From an uncultured Gemella sp. (GTDB taxonomy: Bacteria; Bacillota; Bacilli; Staphylococcales; Gemellaceae): a stretch of 24,562 nt of DNA. Under the pieces are notes generated by a model, which was not told where the DNA came from, ran no database searches, and worked only from the letters and a program-made list of their open reading frames with translations. The number at the start of each line of letters is the position of its first letter. Within the stretch, counting starts at the first letter, position 1. The stretch is taken from the NCBI GenBank assembly GCA_947254465.1, contig CAMYEU010000002.1, forward strand, positions 1 to 24,562. Direction: 5' to 3'. Both the position numbers and the translations under genes were made by a program. Shown here piece after piece: positions 16,149-24,509 of the stretch.

Positions 16149-16282
16149 ATTATTGCTCTCCTATCATATATATCTTCATTGTCAATTCATATTAAAATTA
16201 TAATATTTTACAAATATACTACATATTATCTTTTGTTATTTAGTATAAACATACTTAATATTCTATAATTAAAAAAGTATTC

Positions 16283-17266
16283 TTAATTCTTCAATTCCCT
16301 TAATTTAAATTTTACAATAGGATAAACTATGAAACTAAATAATCTCTTGTTTTTCTCATTAAAATATAATAAATAACTAGTTCTATGTTTAGCTTTAAAT
16401 TTAAAATCTATATTATATTTCTTAATATATTCTGTTGTTTGTTTTAATAACTTTGATCTTTCTTTTGATACAAAAGATAATAAGTACCTTGTATTTATTA
16501 AATCCTCACAGATACTTCGCAATGTATCTTTTAACTCTTTATTTTGTATCGTCAAATAAAATTCTAGAATACTCTCCATTACTATTCTATGGTGTTCCAT
16601 ATGCTTCAATCTATTTATCAGAGCCATACTTTGTTCTGGTCTTCCAAGAAAATATTGATACACATCTAAATTCCAATACTCCCACTTTTCAACATACTTC
16701 ATTGGGAAAATCGAATATTGAGTGTCTACATAGAATATTTTTTCCGTTAGTCTTATATTATGCTCTTGAAGTAGAGACGTTCTGTAAGTTATACTATGCA
16801 TTGGGAAAATCTTAGATAATGAATCTGATCTATATCCATCAGGCATTTCTAGTACTTTAATTCTTTTCTTATAATTATCATATACATGTTGTTCTGTATA
16901 ATCCGTTACTATCAAATCCACATCTGTCTTTTTTAATCTCAAAAGAAATTCTTCAAAATCCGCCTTATTTACCCAATCATCTCCATCTATAATTTTAAAA
17001 TATTTACCTTTCGCTTCTTCTATTCCTTTATTTACAGCAGAACCATGTCCACCATTCTCTTTATTTATTATTTTTAAATTAAGGCTAGTTTCTGAACTTA
17101 ACTTTTTTACAATATCTATTGTCTTATCAGTACTACCATCATTTATTATTAATACTTCGAAATCACTATATAATTCTGTTTTAATATTATTGAAAGATTC
17201 TATACACTTATGTATATATTTTTCGATATTATATGATGGAACTGCAATAGTTAAAATAACTCCCAC
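16283..17266 (-). CDS. Family 2 glycosyltransferase
   Basis: A 327-aa GT-A fold transferase. VPSYNIEKYIHKCIESF (9-25), NDGSTD (42-47) that holds the nucleotide, GGHGSAVNKGI (72-82), and DGDDW (94-98) with the metal-binding acid are typical of GT2. The C-terminal half (about 200-327) is less conserved and probably picks the acceptor. The start is GTG at 17266, supported by a perfect AGGAGG 8 bases upstream. It lies 61 bases after rmlD and 134 bases before the GT32-like gene in the same direction, consistent with one transcript. Donor sugar is unknown. Confidence 0.88.
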   Translation of the reverse strand: MGVILTIAVPSYNIEKYIHKCIESFNNIKTELYSDFEVLIINDGSTDKTIDIVKKLSSETSLNLKIINKENGGHGSAVNKGIEEAKGKYFKIIDGDDWVNKADFEEFLLRLKKTDVDLIVTDYTEQHVYDNYKKRIKVLEMPDGYRSDSLSKIFPMHSITYRTSLLQEHNIRLTEKIFYVDTQYSIFPMKYVEKWEYWNLDVYQYFLGRPEQSMALINRLKHMEHHRIVMESILEFYLTIQNKELKDTLRSICEDLINTRYLLSFVSKERSKLLKQTTEYIKKYNIDFKFKAKHRTSYLLYFNEKNKRLFSFIVYPIVKFKLRELKN

Positions 17267-17327
17267 TAGTGTTACCTCCTAATATACTAATTTATTCTTA
17301 AAAATATTTGTTCATTTTCTTTACTAC

Positions 17328-18155
17328 TTATCTTTTAAACTTCTCTAACGCTTCTTGCCATGTTGGAATTTCAAATCCTGTTTTCTTTGTTTTTTCTAAA
17401 TTCATGATTGAATATTGTGGTCTATTTGCTTTTTGTGGAAAATCCTTAGATTCAATCGGTACTACTTCTACCTCTTCATCTTTTAGAATTTCTTTTGCAA
17501 ATTCATACCATGAACAGCTATTATCATTTGATAAATGATATGTTCCATATTCTACATTATTTTCTACTGAATATACCATGAACTCTGCCAAGGTTTTTGT
17601 CCATGTTGGTCTTCCGAATTGGTCTGCTACAATTGTTAATCTATCACGATCTTTAGCTAATCTTTGCATTGTATATACAAAGTTATTTCCATATTCTCCG
17701 AATACCCAAGATGTACGAATTATATAGTATTTTTCTAATAGTTCTCGTACTGCATTTTCACCTTCTAATTTTGCTCGCCCATATTCATTTTGTGGGTTAG
17801 TTGCATCTTCTGGTAAATATTCTGTTTCAGAAGTCCCATCAAAAACATAATCAGTGCTAATATACACAAAAGTTGCTCCACATTCTTTTGCTGCTAACGC
17901 AAGATTACGTGTTCCTTCTGCATTTACTTTGTGATTATCTTCACGACCAATATCCTCAGCATTATCAACCGCTGTATACGCTGCACAGTGATAGATTACA
18001 CTAGGATTTAATTCCTTAACATATCTGCTAACTAAATCTTTATCTGTTATGTCTAATTCTTTTGTTATTGTAGCTACGTAAGAAATATCTCTTGAATCTA
18101 AAAGGTATCTTAATTCGCTACCTAGTTGTCCATTACTACCTGTAATAAGTATCAT
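17328..18155 (-). CDS. rmlD: dTDP-4-dehydrorhamnose reductase
   Basis: A 275-aa short-chain-type reductase for the last step to dTDP-L-rhamnose, reducing dTDP-4-keto-L-rhamnose with NAD(P)H. TGSNGQLGSEL (5-15) is the dinucleotide-binding loop, and STDYVFDG followed by the YGRAKLEGE sequence holds the catalytic Tyr-x-x-x-Lys. FGRPTWTKTLAEF and the end IPTWQEAL are RmlD signatures. Length is slightly under the usual 280-290. The ATG has a full AGGAGGTAA upstream. A strong hairpin with a T-run sits between rmlB and this ribosome binding site (18173-18196), so the expression of rmlD and later genes may be lower than that of rmlACB. Confidence 0.94.
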   Translation of the reverse strand: MILITGSNGQLGSELRYLLDSRDISYVATITKELDITDKDLVSRYVKELNPSVIYHCAAYTAVDNAEDIGREDNHKVNAEGTRNLALAAKECGATFVYISTDYVFDGTSETEYLPEDATNPQNEYGRAKLEGENAVRELLEKYYIIRTSWVFGEYGNNFVYTMQRLAKDRDRLTIVADQFGRPTWTKTLAEFMVYSVENNVEYGTYHLSNDNSCSWYEFAKEILKDEEVEVVPIESKDFPQKANRPQYSIMNLEKTKKTGFEIPTWQEALEKFKR

Positions 18156-18172
18156 TATATTACCTCCTAATA

Positions 18173-18196
18173 AAAAGCGGAAATTATTCCGCTTTT
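18173..18196 (-). terminator. Terminator-like hairpin between rmlB and rmlD
   Basis: AAAAGCGGAA (18173-18182) pairs perfectly with TTCCGCTTTT (18187-18196) around a 4-base loop. Read on the minus strand it is followed by TTTTTATTAGGAGG, a T-run leading straight into the rmlD ribosome binding site. It begins only four bases after the rmlB stop. It is either a leaky terminator, an attenuator or an mRNA-stabilising 3' hairpin. Confidence 0.7.
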
Positions 18197-18199
18197 CTG

Positions 18200-19228
18200 T
18201 TACTGTCCATTTTTAGCGTAATTAGCTTCTACTGCTTCTTTTTGTTCTTTCCACCAAGATTCATTTTCTTCATACCAACGAATAGTATCAGCTAACCCTT
18301 GACGGAAATTTGTGAATTGTGGTCTCCATCCTAATTCATCACGTAATTTAGATGCATCTATCGCATAACGTAGGTCATGTCCTGCACGATCATTTACATG
18401 CTCATATGCATTCTTGTCTTTGCCCATAAGTTCAAGGATTAACTCAATAACAGTCTTATTATCCTCTTCTCCATCTGCACCGATTAAGTAAGTTTCTCCT
18501 ATTCTACCTTTTGTCAAGATAATCCAAACTGCTGAAGAATGGTCTTCTGTATGAATCCAGTCCCTTACGTTCTTACCTTCCCCATATAATTTAGGTGTAA
18601 TTCCTGATAATACATTAGTAATTTGTCTTGGGATAAATTTCTCGATATGTTGATATGGTCCGTAGTTATTTGAACAATTAGAAATAGTTGCCTTAAGACC
18701 AAAAGAGCGCACCCATGCTTTTACTAGTAGGTCTGATCCTGCTTTTGTTGATGAATATGGGCTTGATGGATTATAAGGTGTTTCGGCTGTAAATTTCTCT
18801 CCAACTCCTTCACCTTTTTCTGGTAAATCTTCACGTAAAGGAAGATCTCCATATACTTCATCTGTAGATACATGGTGGTATCTAACATCATACTTGCGAC
18901 AAGCTTCGATTAAAGCATATGTTCCGATAATATTCGTATGTAAAAATGGATATGGATCTTTTAGTGAGTTATCATTATGAGATTCAGCTGCATAATGAAC
19001 TACTGCATCAGTCTTACTAACTAATTTATCAACCAGTTCAGCATCCGCGATATCTCCAACAACTAACTCAAATCTATCTTCTGGAAGTCCAGCAAGATTC
19101 GCTCTATTTCCTGCATAAGTCAATTTATCCAGAACAGTCACATGAATATCTGGATGGTTATTTATAACATAATGTACAAAGTTAGAACCGATAAATCCAG
19201 CTCCACCCGTTACTATAATATTCTTCAT
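18200..19228 (-). CDS. rmlB: dTDP-glucose 4,6-dehydratase
   Basis: A 342-aa extended short-chain dehydrogenase, second step of dTDP-L-rhamnose synthesis, with bound NAD. TGGAGFIGSNF (7-17) is the nucleotide loop. YAAESHNDNSL, the STDEVYGDL block with catalytic Asp-Glu, and YSSTKAGSD with the Tyr-x-x-x-Lys pair are all present, followed by NCSNNYGPYQHIEKFIPR. Length is normal. The first gene upstream is rmlC, 107 bases away, an unusually long gap within this operon that can fold (19260-19306). Ribosome binding site TGAGGTAA precedes the ATG. Confidence 0.96.
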   Translation of the reverse strand: MKNIIVTGGAGFIGSNFVHYVINNHPDIHVTVLDKLTYAGNRANLAGLPEDRFELVVGDIADAELVDKLVSKTDAVVHYAAESHNDNSLKDPYPFLHTNIIGTYALIEACRKYDVRYHHVSTDEVYGDLPLREDLPEKGEGVGEKFTAETPYNPSSPYSSTKAGSDLLVKAWVRSFGLKATISNCSNNYGPYQHIEKFIPRQITNVLSGITPKLYGEGKNVRDWIHTEDHSSAVWIILTKGRIGETYLIGADGEEDNKTVIELILELMGKDKNAYEHVNDRAGHDLRYAIDASKLRDELGWRPQFTNFRQGLADTIRWYEENESWWKEQKEAVEANYAKNGQ

Positions 19229-19259
19229 TTATTTACCTCATTAAAATATTTATTCTTCT

Positions 19260-19306
19260 AAACTCTATATGGTGAAAACTCCACCAACATAAAGTAGGTA
19301 GAGTTT
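19260..19306 (-). other. Structured spacer between rmlC and rmlB
   Basis: An outer stem of 8 bp (AAACTCTA 19260-19267 with TAGAGTTT 19299-19306) encloses a small hairpin (TGGTG 19270-19274 with CACCA 19282-19286). On the minus strand no T-run follows the outer stem, so it is not a clear terminator. It could be an RNA processing or stability element within the rml transcript. Confidence 0.35.
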
Positions 19307-19335
19307 TATAATAAAAATCAAAATAATGCTAGTTA

Positions 19336-19908
19336 TTATATCTCTCCATATACGAAATCATTATTTGCTTCATATTCTTTAAATGTAGGGTGCTTAGCAT
19401 CTTTCTCTGATGTAATAGCTTTTGATAAATCAATCTGCCAGTCAATTCCAAGCTCTTTATCATCGAATGCAATACCTGCATCTGCTTCTGCATTATAATA
19501 ATTATCACACTTATACATGAAGTTAACATTAGGTGTTAATGTCGCAAAACCATGAGCAAATCCTCTAGGAACTAGAAGTTGTCTTCTATTATGTTCTGAA
19601 AGAATAAAACTCTCCCATTGTCCATATGTAGGACTTCCTTTTCTCATATCAACAATAACATCAAGAACTGCTCCAGTTACAACACGGATAAGCTTTGTTT
19701 GCGCAGCATTTCCTCTTTGAAAATGTAAACCACGAACAACACCAGCTTCAACTGATAATGAATGATTGTCTTGAACAAAGTTAAAATCTATACCTAGTTT
19801 TTTATACTTCTCTTCAGAATAACTCTCCGTGAAAAATCCACGGTGATCACCGAAAATATCTGGCTCTATTATTTTTACATCTTTTAATTTTGCTTCTAAT
19901 ACTCTCAT
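19336..19908 (-). CDS. rmlC: dTDP-4-dehydrorhamnose 3,5-epimerase
   Basis: A 190-aa cupin-fold epimerase acting third in the dTDP-L-rhamnose pathway on dTDP-4-keto-6-deoxyglucose. FGDHRGFFTESY, VVRGLHFQ with the catalytic His, KLIRVVTGAVLDVIVDMR, and LVPRGFAHGF are the family blocks. KCDNYY contains the conserved tyrosine region. Length is normal. The ATG lies two bases after the rmlA stop, with AGGAG within the end of rmlA, so translation is closely coupled. Confidence 0.95.
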   Translation of the reverse strand: MRVLEAKLKDVKIIEPDIFGDHRGFFTESYSEEKYKKLGIDFNFVQDNHSLSVEAGVVRGLHFQRGNAAQTKLIRVVTGAVLDVIVDMRKGSPTYGQWESFILSEHNRRQLLVPRGFAHGFATLTPNVNFMYKCDNYYNAEADAGIAFDDKELGIDWQIDLSKAITSEKDAKHPTFKEYEANNDFVYGEI

Positions 19909-19910
19909 TA

Positions 19911-20783
19911 TTATAACTCCTGTTCAGCTATACGTAACATATATTGTCCGTAATTATTTTTCTTCAACGGTTGTGCCAATTTAATCAATTGTTCTCTATC
20001 GATGTATTCCATACGATAAGCTATTTCTTCTAAACATGCAACTTTAAGATTTTGACGTTTTTCTATAGTTTCAATAAAATTACTTGCTTCTAGTAATGAT
20101 TCATGTGTTCCTGAGTCTAACCATGCGTATCCTCGTCCTAAAAGCTCTACATTTAATTCACCTTTTTCTAAATACGCTTTATTCACATCTGTTATCTCTA
20201 ACTCTCCTCTTGGAGATGGTTTAATGTTCTTAGCAATATCTACCACTTTGTTATCATAGAAATATAAACCAGTTACTGCATAATTAGATTTAGGTTTTTC
20301 TGGTTTTTCTTCAATAGACACAGCCTTCATTTCCTTATCAAATTCAACAACTCCAAATCTCTCTGGATCGTGAACATGATATCCAAATACTGTAGCACCA
20401 CTTGGACGACTTGCAGCACGTTGTAACATCTTGCTTAGTCCACCACCATAGTATATATTATCTCCAAGAATTAAGCATACAGAATCATCACCGATAAATT
20501 CTTCTCCAATGATAAACGCCTGAGCTAATCCATCTGGACTCTCTTGAACTTTGTATTCAATGTTTAAACCTAATTCATTACCATTCCCAAATAACTCCTC
20601 AAAACGTGGAGTATCTGTTGGTGTAGATATGATTAAGATATCTTTAATTCCCGCAAGCATTAAGATAGACATCGGATAATAAATCATTGGTTTATCATAT
20701 ATTGGCATCAATTGTTTTGATACCGCCTTTGTAAGAGGATATAAACGCGTTCCGCTTCCTCCTGCTAAAATTATTCCTTTCAT
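19911..20783 (-). CDS. rmlA: Glucose-1-phosphate thymidylyltransferase
   Basis: A 290-aa nucleotidyltransferase joining dTTP and glucose-1-phosphate to dTDP-glucose, the first and feedback-regulated step of rhamnose supply. MKGIILAGGSGTRLYPLT (1-18) is the nucleotide loop, followed by KPMIYYPMSILM, ILGDNIYYG and EEKPEKPKSNYAVTGLYFYD. The start is ATG 20783 because the GTG at 20792 lies in AGGTGAT, the ribosome binding site, just as at fic. A TATAAT on the minus strand at 20810-20805 could be a promoter with a very short leader, but no -35 is seen. It is first of rmlA-C-B-D, the common streptococcal order. Confidence 0.96.
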   Translation of the reverse strand: MKGIILAGGSGTRLYPLTKAVSKQLMPIYDKPMIYYPMSILMLAGIKDILIISTPTDTPRFEELFGNGNELGLNIEYKVQESPDGLAQAFIIGEEFIGDDSVCLILGDNIYYGGGLSKMLQRAASRPSGATVFGYHVHDPERFGVVEFDKEMKAVSIEEKPEKPKSNYAVTGLYFYDNKVVDIAKNIKPSPRGELEITDVNKAYLEKGELNVELLGRGYAWLDSGTHESLLEASNFIETIEKRQNLKVACLEEIAYRMEYIDREQLIKLAQPLKKNNYGQYMLRIAEQEL

Positions 20784-20856
20784 GAAAATCACCTACTTTA
20801 GTATATTATATAATCTTCGAATTTTTGATAAAATAACTATATTTGCAATAATTATT

Positions 20857-21918
20857 CTATAGGCCTTCTGTAAAAATGTCTTCTAAGGTTTTAGTTGCTT
20901 CCTCAAAAGAGTATCGCCCTATACATTTACTTCCATCTTCTGCTAATTTTATTCTTAATTCATCATCTTCTATCAATTTAATTATATTATTTGCTAGTTC
21001 AACATAGTTATTAACAGGTGACAATAGTGCATTCTTTTTGTCTACGGCATATTCAAAAACGCCTTTATAACTTGTTGATGCTAATGCATTACCACATGCC
21101 ATACTTTCTGCTCCTGTTAACCCAAATCCTTCATTTACACTTGCACAGACAAATATTGCTGTATTATTATATATCTCACACAATTTGTCTGCTTTTACTT
21201 TTTGATAATATGTAATCCACTCTTTTTTTATTTCCTCTCCCTGTTGATGAACCCCAAACATTGTAACTTTTAAATCAGGATACTTTTCTTTTACTAAATC
21301 TATAGCTTTCAATGCAACAGGTATTCCCTTCATCTCCGATTTATGATACAACATGCAAAGAGAAAACTTATTTCTATCGTAAATACTTTTCTTCACTCTA
21401 AATACACCAGTATCTATAGGATTTTTAACTACTTTTACATTAGGATCATATGGTTTTACTATCTTATAGAGCCAGTTTGAAACAACTATATTCTTCATAC
21501 CTAATTTGTACGTGTCATAAACCTCTTCATCTGGTACTGTCCAATTCTCAAATCCTTGAATAAAGTAATATTTTTCCCCACATCTCTTTGGTAATTTACT
21601 AACAATTTGTGCAGTATTAACGGCCGTGGCAACTACTATATCTGAATTCGGAAAATCTCTATCATCCAAATATGGTGTTGCTATTTTACTAACTTTTCTA
21701 TCTAACTTAAACCAATTAGGATAAAACCAATTAAATGGAATAGACATTAATTTTTTTAATTTCAAATTTGATGTGTAACGATTAAATTTATATTCAGTTA
21801 AAAAAACTATATTTACCTTATGACCATTTTTGGATAATCTATTCGCATATTCAAATACCATCTTAAATCCGCCTATCGGATGTTCCGCAAATGATGGTAG
21901 ACAAAATGTTATCTTCAT
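20857..21918 (-). CDS. Family 4 glycosyltransferase
   Basis: A 353-aa GT-B fold transferase. The N-terminus MKITFCLPSFAEHPIGGFKMVFEYANRL has the glycine-rich loop of GT4 enzymes. The C-terminal domain has the retaining-enzyme E-x7-E motif in EGFGLTGAES (about 263-272), followed by MACGNALAST. Start chosen at ATG 21918, which overlaps the wzy stop as ATGA and has GGAGGAG at the right distance inside wzy. A longer frame from 21936 lacks any ribosome binding site. It builds part of the repeat unit on the cytosolic side, and donor and linkage cannot be told from sequence. Some similarity in style to rhamnan-type transferases is possible given the rml genes next door, but this is inference. Confidence 0.88.
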   Translation of the reverse strand: MKITFCLPSFAEHPIGGFKMVFEYANRLSKNGHKVNIVFLTEYKFNRYTSNLKLKKLMSIPFNWFYPNWFKLDRKVSKIATPYLDDRDFPNSDIVVATAVNTAQIVSKLPKRCGEKYYFIQGFENWTVPDEEVYDTYKLGMKNIVVSNWLYKIVKPYDPNVKVVKNPIDTGVFRVKKSIYDRNKFSLCMLYHKSEMKGIPVALKAIDLVKEKYPDLKVTMFGVHQQGEEIKKEWITYYQKVKADKLCEIYNNTAIFVCASVNEGFGLTGAESMACGNALASTSYKGVFEYAVDKKNALLSPVNNYVELANNIIKLIEDDELRIKLAEDGSKCIGRYSFEEATKTLEDIFTEGL

Positions 21919-23159
21919 ATTTCTCCTCCAACACATTCTTTATTAATTTCAATATTAGGAATAAATAGCATAAAATAAAACAAAGTTAATATAACATCAT
22001 TAGCCACAAAATCTATAGTAAAAGATTCTATTACTGTAGCAATCAGAACTAATATAACCATTCTGTCTAGTGTTTTTCTTCGATTCAATAATCTAAAAAC
22101 ATTTATAATTGCCAGCACTATCAATATTAATCCAATTATTCCGGTTTCAACTAAAAATATAGTTATCATAGAATCTGCCGTCTCATAATAATCATAGTAT
22201 GAATATGCTTTTAAGTATTTCATTTGTCCTGTATATCCATTCCCAAAAATTCCAAGAAATTCATTATTCAGAAAATAATCTTTAAACCTAACTAATGTTC
22301 CCCATCTTTGACCTACTGACCCATCATCTAATCCTCGATCAGTTAATATTCTGATCCTATCTGATACAACATCAAATGTAATACCCAACAAATTTGTAGC
22401 AATAAAATAGATACTACTACCAATTATAGTTGTCGCAAATATTTTTTTTATGATTGAGTTTTTATTTCTATCAAATAGTATATAATTAAATACTAATAAG
22501 ATACTGAAAGACATCCAAACTATTCTTGATTGACATATTATTATTACTAGTATTAATATCACCTTATTTAATAATTCCATTATCTTGGAACTATATTTAA
22601 TATTAAGGGATATACAAAAAGATACTACTGCTATATACGAGAAATAATTATAATGTAAGAAGAATGAGCTAGGTTTGTACAGTTCTGAAGGAAGATTATT
22701 CATTACTTGTATCCACTCAGAAGCACTAATCTTAACATAATTCACCATGAAATTATATGAGGACAGATACTCAATTATCCCATATATACTAGAAAATAAA
22801 ATAAAAGTTTTTAATATCATTAAACTTGATTTTATATTTGATGTACTTCGTAATAGATATATAACTATTATTGCATAAGAGAAATATTTAGTTGTGACTA
22901 AAAATGTAGAATACAAATTTCCGTTTATTAAAGTAATTATAAAATAATACATCGCAAATAAAAATAACATATAATAATTCTTACTAATAATTCTTCTACC
23001 ATCTTTAATCAATAGAACAACAATCAAAAAAAGTGATAATAATAATAAAACACCATAATATATCCCCTGTTTTCCTGAATAAATTAAAAACATTGTAATT
23101 ATCCAAAAACACGGGAATAATAAGTTTGTAATACTCTTCTTTTCGAATAATATTTTCAC
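21915..23159 (-). CDS. wzy: Wzy-type polysaccharide polymerase
   Basis: A 414-aa integral membrane protein with about 11 hydrophobic segments. It has the O-antigen ligase/polymerase pattern near the C-terminus: NEFLGIFGNGYTGQ, then SMITIFLVETGIIGLILI, after a large outer loop of about 80 residues. Wzy joins repeat units flipped by Wzx on the outside of the membrane. The start is GTG at 23159 with GGGAGG upstream. It begins 11 bases after the preceding GT2 stop and overlaps the GT4 start by 4 bases. Wzy proteins differ strongly between strains, so family placement rests on topology, motif and context. Confidence 0.82.
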   Translation of the reverse strand: MKILFEKKSITNLLFPCFWIITMFLIYSGKQGIYYGVLLLLSLFLIVVLLIKDGRRIISKNYYMLFLFAMYYFIITLINGNLYSTFLVTTKYFSYAIIVIYLLRSTSNIKSSLMILKTFILFSSIYGIIEYLSSYNFMVNYVKISASEWIQVMNNLPSELYKPSSFFLHYNYFSYIAVVSFCISLNIKYSSKIMELLNKVILILVIIICQSRIVWMSFSILLVFNYILFDRNKNSIIKKIFATTIIGSSIYFIATNLLGITFDVVSDRIRILTDRGLDDGSVGQRWGTLVRFKDYFLNNEFLGIFGNGYTGQMKYLKAYSYYDYYETADSMITIFLVETGIIGLILIVLAIINVFRLLNRRKTLDRMVILVLIATVIESFTIDFVANDVILTLFYFMLFIPNIEINKECVGGEI

Positions 23160-23170
23160 CTTGTACCTCC

Positions 23171-24007
23171 CTAAATAATTTTTCTTATAAAGTTACGAAT
23201 AGAGGGTATTCTAAGATATAGCAAAAATTTATAATAACTATAATACTGTATACTAGAAACCTTGTCTATCTTATCTAAAAATTTAACCATCGCAGGTTTC
23301 TTCTTAGGTACACGTAGTAGTTCTGATAATTTTCCTGATCCTTTCTTAGCTATTCCAATTGTATTATTATTGTGAATTCTATACTTTAATAACTCTTCAT
23401 TTATAAATATTACTTTTCCTAACTTAGATGCTATTAATATTAATTGATGGTCATGATACACATCTGAATCATGAACTTCTTTATATATCTTTTGAACTTC
23501 TTTATTTATACAAAAAGTAGCGCCTTGAAGTACATTACCTCCTATCAAGTAATTAAAATCTAACATTAAATACTTTTCTCCCGTGTTATCTACTTTCTTT
23601 AGAAATCTATTTCTAGTAAACTCACTTAAAGGAAGCTCTCTACTATTAGCGTCAATTAATGAGAAATTAGCAGAGACTAATTTTGCCGAGTTTTTATCCA
23701 TAACTTCCAAATATACTTTAACCTTGTCGTTACCCCAAATATCGTCTTGATCTGCTAGAAAAATATAATCCCCCTTACAGTGAGTTATTGCTTGATAAAA
23801 GTTTTCTATATATCCTACATTCTTATCATTGACATGTACCTTTATTCTACTATCTGCATATCGTCGTATAATTTCTAATGTCCCATCAGTAGAATTATCG
23901 TCAAAGATAATTATTTCATCTACTGGTTTTGACTGATTTAAAATAGAATCCAACTGTTCTTCTATATATTTTTCGCCATTATATGTCGCCATAGCCACTG
24001 ATATCAT
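23171..24007 (-). CDS. Family 2 glycosyltransferase (rhamnosyltransferase-like)
   Basis: A 278-aa GT-A fold enzyme. MISVAMATYNGEKYIEEQLDSI (1-22), DDNSTDGT (36-43), and LADQDDIW (84-91) are the nucleotide and metal-binding blocks typical of bacterial rhamnosyl- and galactosyltransferases that work on lipid-linked units. A later block, DVYHDHQLILIASKLGKV, is the usual acceptor-side D-H motif of this subgroup, and RIHNNNTIG is the following R-x-H block. AGAGGTAAG precedes the ATG. The gap to the truncated GT2 upstream is only 10 bases. Rhamnose as donor is suggested by the rml genes but not shown. Confidence 0.87.
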   Translation of the reverse strand: MISVAMATYNGEKYIEEQLDSILNQSKPVDEIIIFDDNSTDGTLEIIRRYADSRIKVHVNDKNVGYIENFYQAITHCKGDYIFLADQDDIWGNDKVKVYLEVMDKNSAKLVSANFSLIDANSRELPLSEFTRNRFLKKVDNTGEKYLMLDFNYLIGGNVLQGATFCINKEVQKIYKEVHDSDVYHDHQLILIASKLGKVIFINEELLKYRIHNNNTIGIAKKGSGKLSELLRVPKKKPAMVKFLDKIDKVSSIQYYSYYKFLLYLRIPSIRNFIRKII

Positions 24008-24017
24008 TTTCTTACCT

Positions 24018-24509
24018 CTATTGTTTTAAATATTTTTTATAAATTCCTGCTGTTAACACTATTCTTCTACTTATATTTTTTATTTTGTTTCCCCAATCAA
24101 CTCTATAACTATTTACAGTTTTCAATGCGAAAAATCCACCTTTTAACAATGTTTCCTCAATTTTTTGCAACAGTTTAAGTTGTTCATTACTTAAGTTTTC
24201 TCTTTTCATAATTTCTATTGTCGCTAGAGTTTGATTATAAGTTAATGCATGATCTTTAGCTAGATCATTAATTTTCGAAACTCTTCTTAAAATTCTTTTA
24301 ATACCATAATTATAACTGTGTTTACTAGTAACATTTTCTGCGTAGCGGCGATATCCTATTGTTGAAACCGGGAAATAATAAACTTTCCCGAATATCCCCG
24401 CCCATTTTGTTACAAAATTATCATGTGAAAGATATCCTAAAACTTCATTATTATTTTCTATTACAGGTAAACTTTTTAACAACTTGAAATTAAATAGAAC
24501 TGTACAACT
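24018..24509 (-). CDS. C-terminal part of a family 2 glycosyltransferase, truncated by the contig end
   Basis: The frame is open from the stop at 24018 to where adapter begins at about 24509, giving 163 residues with no start. A TTG at 24482 is not a real start: the frame continues through it (SCTVLFNFKLLKSLPV...) and there is no ribosome binding site. GYLSHDNFVTKWAGIFGKVYYFP and TIGYRRYAENVTS match the C-terminal D-H and R-x-x-x-x-N blocks of GT2 rhamnosyltransferases, like those in the next gene. About half of a typical 300-aa enzyme, including the nucleotide-binding loops, is missing beyond the edge. The donor is unknown. Confidence 0.82.
   Translation of the reverse strand, partial: SCTVLFNFKLLKSLPVIENNNEVLGYLSHDNFVTKWAGIFGKVYYFPVSTIGYRRYAENVTSKHSYNYGIKRILRRVSKINDLAKDHALTYNQTLATIEIMKRENLSNEQLKLLQKIEETLLKGGFFALKTVNSYRVDWGNKIKNISRRIVLTAGIYKKYLKQ

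Noticed and set aside
24018..24482. Complete 154-aa gene starting at TTG 24482
   Set aside because: The frame continues upstream into the adapter junction, there is no ribosome binding site, and the domain is only the C-terminal half of a GT2 enzyme.
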